DNA from: Bacteroidales bacterium UBA6397
GTDB taxonomy: Bacteria > Bacteroidota > Bacteroidia > Bacteroidales > UBA932
DNA length: 64,000 nucleotides
Assembly (NCBI GenBank): GCA_002439875.1
Contig: DJQB01000040.1
Coordinates: 28,308-92,307 of the forward strand
Direction: 5' to 3'
The notes below the pieces were generated by a model that saw nothing but the letters and a program-made list of their open reading frames with translations, did not search any database and had not been told where the DNA came from. Position 1 is the first letter of the stretch. Every line of letters begins with the position of its first letter. Of this stretch, positions 54,440 to 62,812 are shown piece after piece. Position numbers and translations under genes: made by a program.

Positions 54440-55951
54440 ATGGAATCAAACAACGGAATCGAGGTCAAAGACTTCGCCTACTGCTCAGACAAGTACCAGT
54501 ACACGATGGGCAAATCCTTCTACGAGACCGGCAGGAAGGATGCCATCGCAGTCTTCAACATGTTCTATAGGAAAGCCCCGGAGAACAACAACTGGGCTGT
54601 CGTGAGCGGCATCGAGGAAGCCATAGAATGCATCCAAAACCTTGGCAAGGCCGAACCGGATTTCTACGAGAAGTTCCTTCCGGGCGATGAATATGCCGAA
54701 TTCCGCAAGTACCTCTCCACGTTGAAGTTCACCGGCAATGTCTATGCGATGCGCGAAGGCGAGATAGCGTTCCCGAACCAGCCGATCATCACGGTGGAGG
54801 CCCCTCTGATCGAAGCGCAGATTTTGGAGACTCCCCTCCTCTGCATAATGAACCATCAGATGGCAGTCGCGACAAAGGCCTCAAGGGTCTGCCGAGCAAC
54901 CAACCGCCCTGTGAGTGAGTTCGGCTCAAGAAGGGCCCACGGACCATGGGCGGCTGTCTACGGAGCCAAAGCCGCCATCATCGCGGGCTGCGCCAGCACG
55001 TCCAACATTCTCACCGGAGTGCTGAACGGAGTCCCTTCCACCGGCACGATGGCCCACAGTTTCGTCACCTCCTACGGCAGCACTGTCGAAGGCGAGCACA
55101 AAGCATTCGTGGACTACATCGGCACCCACCGGGGCGAGAACCTCATCCTCCTCATAGACACCTACGACACCCTCAAATGCGGAATCCTCAACGCCATCCG
55201 TTCCTTCAAGGAATGCGGCATCGACAATGAATATCCCAACGGCTACGGCGTGCGCCTCGACAGCGGAGACCTCGCCTACCTCTCCGTCAAAGTCCGTAAA
55301 ATCCTTGACAGCCACGGACTTACCGGCTGCAAGATCTTCGCGACCAACTCCCTTGATGAATATCTCATCTCGGACCTTGAGCGCCAGGGTGCCTGCATAG
55401 ATTCCTACGGAGTCGGTGACGCCATCGCCACCAGCAAGGCCGCCCCGTGCTTCGGCAACGTCTACAAACTCGTCCAGATTGACGGACGTCCCGTCCTGAA
55501 ACGCTCCGAGGACAGGATCAAGCTGATCAACCCAGGATTCCAGATCACCTACCGGATCACGAAGAAAGACCCGGATCTTGGCGAAGTCTACAAGGCCGAT
55601 GTCACCTGTCTGCGCGGCGACACCCTCGCCCAAAGGATAGAGGCCGGTGAGACCTTCACGATCTACGACGAGCAGGACCGCTACAAGTACAAGATCTTCC
55701 AATCCGGTGAATATTCCTGGAGACCCCTCCAGCATCAGGTCATCAAGAACGGCGAAAGGTGCGTCGAAAGACACACCCTCCAAGAGAAGAAAGCCTTCTA
55801 CAACAACACCTTGTCGCACTTCAGCCCGTCCGAAAGGCGCCTCATCAACCCGCACTACTACAAGGTTGACATCTCCGACGACCTCCTGAACACCAAACTC
55901 GAGATCCTCGACACCCTCAACAAAGAGATCGAAGCCTTCAGCATCGACTAA
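54440..55951 (+). CDS. pncB: Nicotinate phosphoribosyltransferase
   Basis: Salvages nicotinate into the NAD pathway (nicotinate + PRPP to NaMN). The 503-aa chain has the NAPRTase motifs EFGSRRAHGP, TMAHSFVTSYGS and LIDTYDT, then GVRLDSGDLAYLSVKVR and IFATNSLDEY; the C-terminal domain has RYKYKIFQSGEYSWRPL. Length fits the longer NAPRTase subfamily. It is 30 bp after murI and is likely co-transcribed. All four Glu-Tyr pairs use GAA-TAT, although GAG and TAC prevail elsewhere in the gene. Confidence 0.93.
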   Translation: MESNNGIEVKDFAYCSDKYQYTMGKSFYETGRKDAIAVFNMFYRKAPENNNWAVVSGIEEAIECIQNLGKAEPDFYEKFLPGDEYAEFRKYLSTLKFTGNVYAMREGEIAFPNQPIITVEAPLIEAQILETPLLCIMNHQMAVATKASRVCRATNRPVSEFGSRRAHGPWAAVYGAKAAIIAGCASTSNILTGVLNGVPSTGTMAHSFVTSYGSTVEGEHKAFVDYIGTHRGENLILLIDTYDTLKCGILNAIRSFKECGIDNEYPNGYGVRLDSGDLAYLSVKVRKILDSHGLTGCKIFATNSLDEYLISDLERQGACIDSYGVGDAIATSKAAPCFGNVYKLVQIDGRPVLKRSEDRIKLINPGFQITYRITKKDPDLGEVYKADVTCLRGDTLAQRIEAGETFTIYDEQDRYKYKIFQSGEYSWRPLQHQVIKNGERCVERHTLQEKKAFYNNTLSHFSPSERRLINPHYYKVDISDDLLNTKLEILDTLNKEIEAFSID

Positions 55952-56104
55952 GGCCCCGCCCATTACCATCCTCACACATTCGACAAGAGCGATTTCCTTG
56001 ATCATCGCTCCCGTCGAGGAGAACTTTGACCCCGACAAGCGCAAAAATTCCCCTTCCTGCTCCTTTCAAGGCTTCATTGCACCGTTACCCGATCAGAATT
56101 TTGC

Positions 56105-56134
56105 GAAAATTGCACGATATATCGTGCAATTTTC
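56105..56134. promoter_or_regulatory. Perfect 30-bp palindrome (candidate operator or terminator)
   Basis: GAAAATTGCACGATA followed by its exact reverse complement, with no loop. A loop-free palindrome with a TGCACGATATATCGTGCA centre looks more like a binding site for a dimeric protein than a terminator. No regulator gene is adjacent. Confidence 0.55.
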
Positions 56135-56139
56135 CTAAT

Positions 56140-56169
56140 AATATGCATATAGTCATCAGCATATTTTTT
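56140..56169 (+). terminator. Terminator-like hairpin of murI-pncB
   Basis: AATATGC and GCATATT with a 12-nt loop and a run of six T. Confidence 0.5.
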
Positions 56170-56220
56170 GTCTGAACCTCGATAAGCGGAAAGGGAAATA
56201 ATATCACCCATCAATGCCCT

Positions 56221-56320
56221 GCAGCACCCTCGGGAGACAAAAAGTGGGGCAAACGGTTCCCGAGAGTGCGGGATGCACCCTTGGGAAGCAAAAGAGGCCG
56301 GAAATGCTACCGAAGGGATC
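56221..56320. repeat. Two degenerate ~50-bp repeat units
   Basis: The units begin GCACCCTCGGGAGACAAAAA and GCACCCTTGGGAAGCAAAAG, about 50 bases apart. Each can fold on itself: CTCGGGA with TCCCGAG in the first, CCCTTnGG with CCnAAGGG in the second. Confidence 0.45.
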
Positions 56321-56355
56321 AGGCGCAAGCTTTCGGCAAGCGCGGGGACCGGGGA

Positions 56356-56550
56356 TTAGTCCTTGTTGTCCTCGATGGAGTCACGGACGGTGCGGAGGTA
56401 CTGGCGGCAGGACTCTATGAGTTCTTTGGAGCGCTTCACGAGGGCGCCGATGTCGTCCAGGCTGGTGGCGGGATCTTCTACTTTGGCGGCGATCTCGTCC
56501 AGTTCGGCGACCGCCTTGGTGTAATCGAATTTCTTCTCTGACATATTCAT
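56356..56550 (-). CDS. xseB: Exodeoxyribonuclease VII small subunit
   Basis: 64-aa helical subunit. KFDYTKAVAELDEIAAKVED is the XseB start pattern, with SLDDIGALVKRSKELIESCRQYL after it. Several copies bind each XseA to form the single-strand-specific nuclease. It follows xseA on the minus strand with an 82-bp gap that contains a hairpin element. The start may be the first or third codon (both Met). Confidence 0.93.
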   Translation of the reverse strand: MNMSEKKFDYTKAVAELDEIAAKVEDPATSLDDIGALVKRSKELIESCRQYLRTVRDSIEDNKD

Positions 56551-56599
56551 TGATTTTTGTTGATTGCTTAAAATATTGATTTGTCTCTTCGATCATTCG

Positions 56600-56624
56600 G
56601 CCCTTCGACAGGCTCAGGGACCAA
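56600..56624. repeat. TTCGACARGCTC hairpin element between xseA and xseB
   Basis: GGCCCT-TCGACAGGCTC-AGGGACC: same core, arms pairing as CCCT/AGGG plus outer bases with one bulged position. It lies in the 82-bp gap inside the xse operon. Confidence 0.7.
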
Positions 56625-56632
56625 TCTGCGGG

Positions 56633-58066
56633 CTAGCTTATTTCACTCATCGCCTGAAGGGATTCGTCCTCGCTTCCGGGCACATTGCTCTTCAGATCCA
56701 CCTCCACGACACCGCACTTGACGGTCCCGTCGGCGAACATCATGCGCACACGGTCTCCGACACGGGTCTTGGTGGCGGAGTTCATCTTCACACCGTCCCT
56801 GTCCAAAGCCAGAACAAAACCTTTTCGGAGAATGTTGCGGGGATCATTGGCGGCGATTTTAGTCTCGACCATCATAAGGTGCGACAACGCCCCCGACAGA
56901 ACCACTCCGACACGCCCCCGAAGACGCTGCTCTATCTTGTCCAGAGATGACGCGGACTTGTAAAGACTTCTGTCCGCTCCGTGCAAAACCTTGTCAGACA
57001 ATCTGTCCAGACGATGTTCCTGACTGACTAATCTATTCTCCACAGCCTTCGTCAAAGCCGCACCCAAGATCTCTACCTTGTGCATCGCATCCGACACACG
57101 GGCATCCGCCTGACGGCGGACACGAGCCTCTAACAGATCAATGCGGGAGGACATGGCCGACAATCGGCTGCCAAACGACATCATAAGCCGGGACTCCAGA
57201 GTGCCCAGACGCTGATCCTCTGCGATGTAGCAGTCCAGAAACAGGTCTGCCAACGCTGTCGGAGTCTTGACGAATGTGTTCGCCACCATATCGGCTACGT
57301 GATGATCCTTGTCATGGCCTATCGCGGTGAAGACCGGAACAGGGCAACGGGCTATGGTCACGGCCAGGTCGTAGTCATCGAAGCAGCCCAAATCCAAGTC
57401 CGAGCCACCGCCGCGCATGATCAGAACAGCGTCATAATGGACCTGCGAGGAGAGAATCTCCCCGAAAGCCGCCATTATGGAAGCAGGTGCGCCATCCCCC
57501 TGCATCAAAGCCTCGAACAGCCTGACATTGAACACGAATCCATATTCATTGTCCATCAGATGGTGACGGAAGTCCCCGAAGCCAGCCGCACCAGGAGCGG
57601 AAATCACCGCCAATGAATATGGCAGCGCTGGTAGCCGCAGACGCTTCTGCAAGTCCAGCAGTCCTTCCCTGCCCAACCGCTCGATTGTCTCCTGCCGACG
57701 ACGTTCGTTCGCACCGAGGGTGAACTCAGGATCGACGTCATCTATATTCAAGGAAAAGCCATAGACTGGATGGTAGCTGACCTGCACGCTGGCGAGAATC
57801 TCCATCCCGGCCTCCAGTGGAGAGCCTGTCACGCTCCTGAACTGTTGGTCGATGAGGTTCCAGCGGAACGCCCAGATTGTGGCGCGGGTCTTCGCGACCA
57901 CTCCCCCACCCTCACTCTGAGAGAGTTCCAGATAGCAGTGGCCGTTCTGCTTCCGGTTGAGGCCGCTGATTTCGGCCTTGACCCAAAGCCGCTGCGGGAA
58001 AGAGCCCTCCACAACGGACTTCAGACGAGCCTGAAGAGTGAACAGGTCTATGTACGTCTTTTCCAT
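56633..58066 (-). CDS. xseA: Exodeoxyribonuclease VII large subunit
   Basis: 477-aa catalytic subunit that degrades single-stranded DNA from both ends. An N-terminal OB fold (VEGSFPQRLWVKAEISGL) is followed by the catalytic domain with ISAPGAAGFGDFRHHL, VLIMRGGGSDLDLGCFDDYDLA and FTAIGHDKDHHVADMVA, then a long helical region (~275-400) and a small C-terminal domain (ILRKGFVLALDRDG). It is divergent from engB across a 76-bp gap. Confidence 0.94.
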   Translation of the reverse strand: MEKTYIDLFTLQARLKSVVEGSFPQRLWVKAEISGLNRKQNGHCYLELSQSEGGGVVAKTRATIWAFRWNLIDQQFRSVTGSPLEAGMEILASVQVSYHPVYGFSLNIDDVDPEFTLGANERRRQETIERLGREGLLDLQKRLRLPALPYSLAVISAPGAAGFGDFRHHLMDNEYGFVFNVRLFEALMQGDGAPASIMAAFGEILSSQVHYDAVLIMRGGGSDLDLGCFDDYDLAVTIARCPVPVFTAIGHDKDHHVADMVANTFVKTPTALADLFLDCYIAEDQRLGTLESRLMMSFGSRLSAMSSRIDLLEARVRRQADARVSDAMHKVEILGAALTKAVENRLVSQEHRLDRLSDKVLHGADRSLYKSASSLDKIEQRLRGRVGVVLSGALSHLMMVETKIAANDPRNILRKGFVLALDRDGVKMNSATKTRVGDRVRMMFADGTVKCGVVEVDLKSNVPGSEDESLQAMSEIS

Positions 58067-58106
58067 ATTAACAGTCCTTTCTCTTACAAATTTAACAAAA
58101 ATCCAC

Positions 58107-58114
58107 TATCTTTG
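58107..58114 (+). promoter_or_regulatory. -7 box for engB
   Basis: TATCTTTG, 29 nt before the engB ATG, in the gap shared with xseA. Confidence 0.55.
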
Positions 58115-58142
58115 TAAAAGAATCGCTTAGGCAGAAAGAAAG

Positions 58143-58736
58143 ATGACCATTACTGAAGCAAAATTCGCAGGCAGCTGCACAAGAGCCAGCCAAAAGCCCT
58201 CCCGCAGACTGCCGGAGTTCGCGTTCATCGGACGCTCCAATGTCGGCAAGTCATCGCTGATCAATATGTTGTGCGGCAACCGCAAGCTTGCGAAGACATC
58301 ATCCACCCCTGGAAAGACCCAACTGATCAACCACTTCATCATCAATGACAGTTGGTATCTTGTCGATCTTCCGGGCTACGGCTTCGCAAAGATCTCACAA
58401 AAAGGACGCGAGGAACTCCGGAAAATGATCAACGACTACATCGAAAAGTCGGAGGAAATGGTCGTGCTCTTTGTCCTGATCGACTCTCGGCACGACATCA
58501 CGAAGATTGACAGGGAGTTTCTGGCCGGGCTTGGGGAGAACGGCATCCCGTTCGCTATCATATTCACAAAAGGTGACAAACTCGGGCCGAACGCCTTGAA
58601 GGCGCAGATTGAGCGGGACAAAGAGATCTTGTCCGAAGATTGGGAGGAGTTGCCGCCGATGTTCGCTTCCAGCTCTGAGACCGGAGCCGGAAAGGAAGAT
58701 ATATTGGACTATATTCAACAATACATTAATTTATAG
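58143..58736 (+). CDS. engB: Ribosome-biogenesis GTPase YihA/EngB
   Basis: 197-aa GTPase needed for 50S assembly. G1 IGRSNVGKSSLIN, the switch region TPGKTQLINHF, G3 LVDLPGYGFAK, G4 IFTKGDKL and G5-like FASSSETGAGKEDIL. Length is typical. It leads a plus-strand run through prs, a small membrane protein, der, lysE-like, PASTA and rluD genes with short gaps (2-34 bp). Confidence 0.95.
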   Translation: MTITEAKFAGSCTRASQKPSRRLPEFAFIGRSNVGKSSLINMLCGNRKLAKTSSTPGKTQLINHFIINDSWYLVDLPGYGFAKISQKGREELRKMINDYIEKSEEMVVLFVLIDSRHDITKIDREFLAGLGENGIPFAIIFTKGDKLGPNALKAQIERDKEILSEDWEELPPMFASSSETGAGKEDILDYIQQYINL

Positions 58737-58745
58737 CATAGTTTA

Positions 58746-59717
58746 ATGCACATGGAACACAGAATGGAATTGTTTGCCTGCAGAGCCTCCAAAGACTTTG
58801 CGTGCAAAGTTGTTGACGAACTGAACATCATCGGGGCCAATGCTGGAGAAAAGTACCATCTTGGGGCTTCCGAAGTGACCCAATTCAGCGATGGAGAGTT
58901 CGTGCCCTCTTTCACGGACAGCGTCAGAGGCGCGACCGTGTTCATCCTGCAGTCAACATTTCCTCCTTCCGAGAATCTGATGGAGCTTCTGCTGACAATT
59001 GATGCAGCCAAGAGAGCTTCCGCTGACAAAGTCATCGCGGTGATGCCGTACTTCGGATGGGCAAGGCAGGACCGCAAGGACAAGCCTCGTGTCTCGATCG
59101 GAGCGAAGCTGGTGGCCAATCTTCTTACAGCGGCAGGAGTTGACAGAATCATGACCTGCGACCTTCACGCCGACCAGATCCAGGGCTTTTTCGACCTTCC
59201 TGTTGACCACATCTACGCCAGCAAGGTGTTCATTCCTTATCTTAGGTCTCTGAACATCGAGAACCTTGCGATCGCGGCTCCTGACATGGGTGGTGCAAAA
59301 AGGGCTAACGCCTATGCAAAGGATCTCGCCTGTCCTGTGATCATCTGTCACAAGTCTAGGGAAAGAGCCAATGTCGTTGCCTCGATCACTGCAATCGGAG
59401 AGGTTGAAGGCAAGAACATCGTGATTGTTGATGACTTGATCGACACGGCCGGAACTCTCGTAAAAGCAGCGGAAGTGCTGATGGAAAAAGGTGCTGCCAG
59501 TGTCAGGGCATGTGCGACACACGCTGTGCTTTCCGGTCCGGCTTACGACAGAATCAATAATTCCTGTTTAGAGGAAGTATTTGTAACAGACACAATTCCA
59601 ATCAAGAGCGGTGTCGATTCGAAGAAAATAAGAGTGGTTTCTATGGCGGAGACCTTCGCTGCTATCATACGCAAGGTCTATAACTACGAGCCTATCAGTA
59701 CGGAGTTTATTTTTTAG
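58746..59717 (+). CDS. prs: Ribose-phosphate pyrophosphokinase
   Basis: Makes PRPP from ribose 5-phosphate and ATP, the substrate of nucleotide and NAD synthesis (including PncB in this window). The 323-aa chain has FSDGEFVPSF, PYFGWARQDRKDKPR (ATP loop), TCDLHADQIQGFF and the PRPP-binding loop IVIVDDLIDTAGTLVKAAE. The N-terminus may be the first Met or the one at residue 3 or 7. A 9-bp gap follows engB. Confidence 0.95.
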   Translation: MHMEHRMELFACRASKDFACKVVDELNIIGANAGEKYHLGASEVTQFSDGEFVPSFTDSVRGATVFILQSTFPPSENLMELLLTIDAAKRASADKVIAVMPYFGWARQDRKDKPRVSIGAKLVANLLTAAGVDRIMTCDLHADQIQGFFDLPVDHIYASKVFIPYLRSLNIENLAIAAPDMGGAKRANAYAKDLACPVIICHKSRERANVVASITAIGEVEGKNIVIVDDLIDTAGTLVKAAEVLMEKGAASVRACATHAVLSGPAYDRINNSCLEEVFVTDTIPIKSGVDSKKIRVVSMAETFAAIIRKVYNYEPISTEFIF

Positions 59718-59723
59718 GAATAT

Positions 59724-60014
59724 ATGAAAACTGTTCTCGCAGCGATAATTTTGCTTGGATTAGGAGTGATCGGAATGTGCTTCAACATCATATTCCGAAA
59801 AAACGGCAAGTTTCCGGAAACGGAGATTAGTCGCAACGAGAACATGCGCAAGTTAGGCATCAAGTGCATGCGGGAGCAAGACAAGGAAATCTTCTCCAAG
59901 AAGAAGCCCAAAAGGAGCGATTCATGCACAGGAACCTATAGCGAAGCCTGCACCGGATGCAGTTTCTATGAATATGAGTTCGGAAGCAAGAAGCCAAAGA
60001 ATAAGAGCCGCTGA
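59724..60014 (+). CDS. Small membrane-anchored Cys-containing protein
   Basis: 96-aa hypothetical protein. One N-terminal transmembrane helix (AAIILLGLGVIGMCFNIIF), then a basic tail with NENMRKLGIKCMREQDKEIF and a cysteine cluster DSCTGTYSEACTGCSFYEYE. The N-terminal helix has no lipobox, so it is probably anchored with the tail on one face of the membrane. The CxxxxxxxCxxC spacing could bind metal, but nothing proves it. It lies 6 bp after prs and 34 bp before der. I believe similar short proteins occur in other Bacteroidota, without known role. Confidence 0.8.
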   Translation: MKTVLAAIILLGLGVIGMCFNIIFRKNGKFPETEISRNENMRKLGIKCMREQDKEIFSKKKPKRSDSCTGTYSEACTGCSFYEYEFGSKKPKNKSR

Positions 60015-60048
60015 AAGTAATTGAATATTTAGAAGTAACAGAATCATT

Positions 60049-61359
60049 ATGAGTTTAGTAGCTATAGTTGGGCGTCCTAACGTCGGCAAATCCACACTTT
60101 TCAACAGACTTGTCGGAATGCGCCAGGCCATCGTTGACGAGACCGCCGGTGTGACAAGAGATCGCCACTACGGCAAATGCGAATGGTGCGGCAAGGAGTT
60201 CTCCGTGGTGGACACGGGAGGCTGGACGACCAATTCGGAAGATGTGTTCGAAGAGGCCATCCGCAAACAGGTCGTGATCGCCATCGAGGAGGCTGACGCG
60301 ATAATATTCATGGTCGAAGCGGCTGCCGGCATCACTGACTACGATGCAGAGATTGCGGACATCCTGCGCCGGAGCAAAAAGCCTGTTGTCCTGTGTGTCA
60401 ACAAGGTGGATTCCGGAGAGAAGATGTTTGACGCCTATCAGTTCTATTCATTGGGACTCGGAGAGATTTGGGCCACGTCAGCGGCCAACGGAAGCGGGAC
60501 TGGAGATCTTCTTGATGAGGTTCTCAAGGTTCTTCCTGAGGAGAAGCCACAAAAAGACGATGACCGGCCAGACCTTCCGCACATCACAATTGTAGGAAAG
60601 CCGAACGTCGGCAAGTCATCGTTGACGAATGCTCTTCTCGGAGAGGAACGGAACATCGTAACCCCTGTTGCAGGAACGACAAGAGACTCAATCTCAACTC
60701 TTTACAATAAATTCGGCCACGAGTTCATGCTTGTGGACACCGCTGGAATGCGCAGGAAAGCCAAGGTCAATGAGGATCTTGAGTTCTACTCCGTGATGCG
60801 TTCCATCAGGGCTATCGAGCATTCTGATGTCTGCATCCTGATGATCGACGCCAACAGTGGAATGGAGGCTCAGGACATGAGCATATTCAACCTCATCGTC
60901 CGCAACCGCAAGGCCTGCGTGCTGGTGGTCAACAAATGGGACCTCTTCATGAAGGACAGCAACACGATGAAGGAATATGAAGCCTCGCTTCGCCGCAGAA
61001 TAGCTCCGTTCGATGACGTGCCTATAATATTCACGTCCGTGACTAAGAAGCAAAGGATCATGGACGTGCTTGATGCAGCGGAGCATGTCTATGAGAATTA
61101 TTCGCGCAAGCTGTCAACAGCAAGACTGAATGAGGCCTTACTTCCTGAGATTGAGAACTATCCGCCTCCAGCATGGAAAGGTAAATACGTAAAAATCAAG
61201 TACGTGACTCAGCTGCCGACCAGATTCCCGGCGTTCGCGTTCTTCTGCAACCTGCCGCAGTACGTAAAGGAGCCGTACAAGAGATTCCTTGAGAACAAGC
61301 TGAGGGAACATTTCGACCTGCACGGATGCCCAGTGCAGATATTCATGAGGGCCAAATAA
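60049..61359 (+). CDS. der: Ribosome-biogenesis GTPase Der (EngA)
   Basis: 436-aa tandem GTPase for 50S maturation. First G domain: VGRPNVGKSTLFNRL, VDTGGW and NKVD. Second G domain: VGKPNVGKSSLTNALLG, VDTAGMRRKAKV and NKWD. The C-terminal KH-like domain carries PPAWKGKYVKIKYVTQLPTRFPAFAFF in two parts. All four Ile-Phe pairs that I read use ATA-TTC. It is in the run with prs and the LysE-like gene. Confidence 0.96.
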   Translation: MSLVAIVGRPNVGKSTLFNRLVGMRQAIVDETAGVTRDRHYGKCEWCGKEFSVVDTGGWTTNSEDVFEEAIRKQVVIAIEEADAIIFMVEAAAGITDYDAEIADILRRSKKPVVLCVNKVDSGEKMFDAYQFYSLGLGEIWATSAANGSGTGDLLDEVLKVLPEEKPQKDDDRPDLPHITIVGKPNVGKSSLTNALLGEERNIVTPVAGTTRDSISTLYNKFGHEFMLVDTAGMRRKAKVNEDLEFYSVMRSIRAIEHSDVCILMIDANSGMEAQDMSIFNLIVRNRKACVLVVNKWDLFMKDSNTMKEYEASLRRRIAPFDDVPIIFTSVTKKQRIMDVLDAAEHVYENYSRKLSTARLNEALLPEIENYPPPAWKGKYVKIKYVTQLPTRFPAFAFFCNLPQYVKEPYKRFLENKLREHFDLHGCPVQIFMRAK

Positions 61360-61368
61360 TAACTGCCT

Positions 61369-62013
61369 ATGCTGTTGGAGATTCTGAAAGCATTCATAAT
61401 TGGAATTTGCGCATCGGCACCTTTAGGGCCGGTGGCGATTATTGTGCTTCAGAAGTCAATCTGCTATGGACATAAGTCCGGTTTCACGACCGGTCTCGGA
61501 GCGTCGCTTGTTGACACAGCCTACGCCATCATCTCGATCTTCGCCTGGGCTTTTGCCCAGCATTTCATCAACACCTACGAATCGATCATATTCCTGATCG
61601 GAGGTCCGGTGATCGCCTTGCTGGGATATTCAATGGCATTCAAGGATCCGTTCAGAAAGATGGAGCCGGGCGATATCAAGGCACGCGGAGCATCACCAAA
61701 GGATTTCCTTCAGGCTGTTGCCACCACAATCTCCAACCCTGGAGCGATACTTGTGATGTTCGCCCTGTTCGCTTTCTTTCAAGTGGATGTGACCGACAGA
61801 AGCTTCAGGATCTACCCGATCATCCTTGCGGTAGCCGGCGGCTCAATCGCCTATTGGTTTTTCTTCTCATGGTTTTTCAGCAACTGGAGAAAGGCTTTTG
61901 ACATGAAGAAGATAATGTGGATGAACAGAATCGCGGGAATCATCATAATAATCATTGGATTAGCCTTGCTCGGAGAAGGTGCGTTCGACTTGCTCTTCAC
62001 AGGCGGAAAGTAA
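61369..62013 (+). CDS. LysE-family transporter
   Basis: 214-aa membrane protein with about six helices. Its N-terminus FIIGICASAPLGPVAIIVLQKS carries the PLGP motif of LysE/RhtB exporters, and a second conserved stretch is GFTTGLGASLVDTAYA. Such proteins export amino acids; the substrate is unknown. It lies 9 bp after der. Confidence 0.88.
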   Translation: MLLEILKAFIIGICASAPLGPVAIIVLQKSICYGHKSGFTTGLGASLVDTAYAIISIFAWAFAQHFINTYESIIFLIGGPVIALLGYSMAFKDPFRKMEPGDIKARGASPKDFLQAVATTISNPGAILVMFALFAFFQVDVTDRSFRIYPIILAVAGGSIAYWFFFSWFFSNWRKAFDMKKIMWMNRIAGIIIIIIGLALLGEGAFDLLFTGGK

Positions 62014-62022
62014 TTTAGGAAT

Positions 62023-62811
62023 ATGGCAGAAAAAACGGACAAAAAAGGTTTCTTCGGGAACTGGATTGTGAAGAACATTATCCTTGCGGTGCTGTTTTTC
62101 ACGATTTTGATAATCTTCAACTCGATTCTTCTGAGTACAATCACCAATCACAACAAGACCATCGAGGTTCCGGATTTCACAAGCATGAGCCTTGACGAGG
62201 CAAGGAACGAGGCATCCAGACTGAAACTGAGAACCGAGGTAATCGACTCGATTTTCGTCAGGAAGATGGAGAAAGGCGCTATCTACAGCCAGAATCCCAA
62301 AGCCGGCTCCAGAGTCAAGAAAGGCCGTAGGATTCTCCTCACGATCAATGCCAAGAACGCCAAGAAAGTCAGTATGCCAAACCTTGTCGGCTACTCGATG
62401 CGTCAGGCCAAGGCTGAACTCAACTCCCGTGGGTTGGCATTGGGCAAGTTGATCTACGTCAACGACATCGCCACCAACAATGTGCTTAGGCAAATCTACC
62501 GGAACCGTGAGATCAGACCGGGAAAGCAGATCGAGACCGGTTCGGAAATCAATCTGGAGGTCGGGCTCAATCCGGAGGACAATCTGACATATATTCCTGA
62601 TGTCAAGGGATTGAAATATCTCAGGGCAGTCGATGCAGTGCACGACAACTCATTGAACATCGGCCGCATAGTGTTCGACAGGAGCGTGAGGAACTACACA
62701 GACTCTCTGAACGCCTCGGTGACCAGGCAGACTCCGGAAGCTTCCAGCAATCCGATTCTCATGGGGTCGGACGTGACCCTTTACCTATCATTGGACAAGA
62801 AAGACGAGTAA
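62023..62811 (+). CDS. PASTA-domain membrane protein
   Basis: 262-aa protein with one N-terminal transmembrane helix (~13-38, IVKNIILAVLFFTILIIF) and three PASTA repeats: VPDFTSMSLDEARNEASRLKL, MPNLVGYSMRQAKAELNSRG and IPDVKGLKYLRAVDAVHD. PASTA modules bind peptidoglycan or muropeptides. There is no kinase or transpeptidase domain, so it is the short stand-alone form known in Bacteroidota. It lies directly before rluD (1-bp gap). Confidence 0.92.
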   Translation: MAEKTDKKGFFGNWIVKNIILAVLFFTILIIFNSILLSTITNHNKTIEVPDFTSMSLDEARNEASRLKLRTEVIDSIFVRKMEKGAIYSQNPKAGSRVKKGRRILLTINAKNAKKVSMPNLVGYSMRQAKAELNSRGLALGKLIYVNDIATNNVLRQIYRNREIRPGKQIETGSEINLEVGLNPEDNLTYIPDVKGLKYLRAVDAVHDNSLNIGRIVFDRSVRNYTDSLNASVTRQTPEASSNPILMGSDVTLYLSLDKKDE

Positions 62812-62812
62812 C

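Larger units (their letters stand above)
55952..56355. other. Intergenic region after pncB
   Basis: About 400 bases. It holds a perfect 30-bp palindrome (56105-56134), a terminator-like hairpin (56140-56169) and two degenerate repeat units (56221-56320). An 84-codon minus-strand frame spans it but lacks coding character. Confidence 0.6.

Noticed and set aside
56074..56328. 84-codon minus-strand frame after pncB
   Set aside because: It is composed of the palindrome, the terminator hairpin and the degenerate repeats; no coding character.
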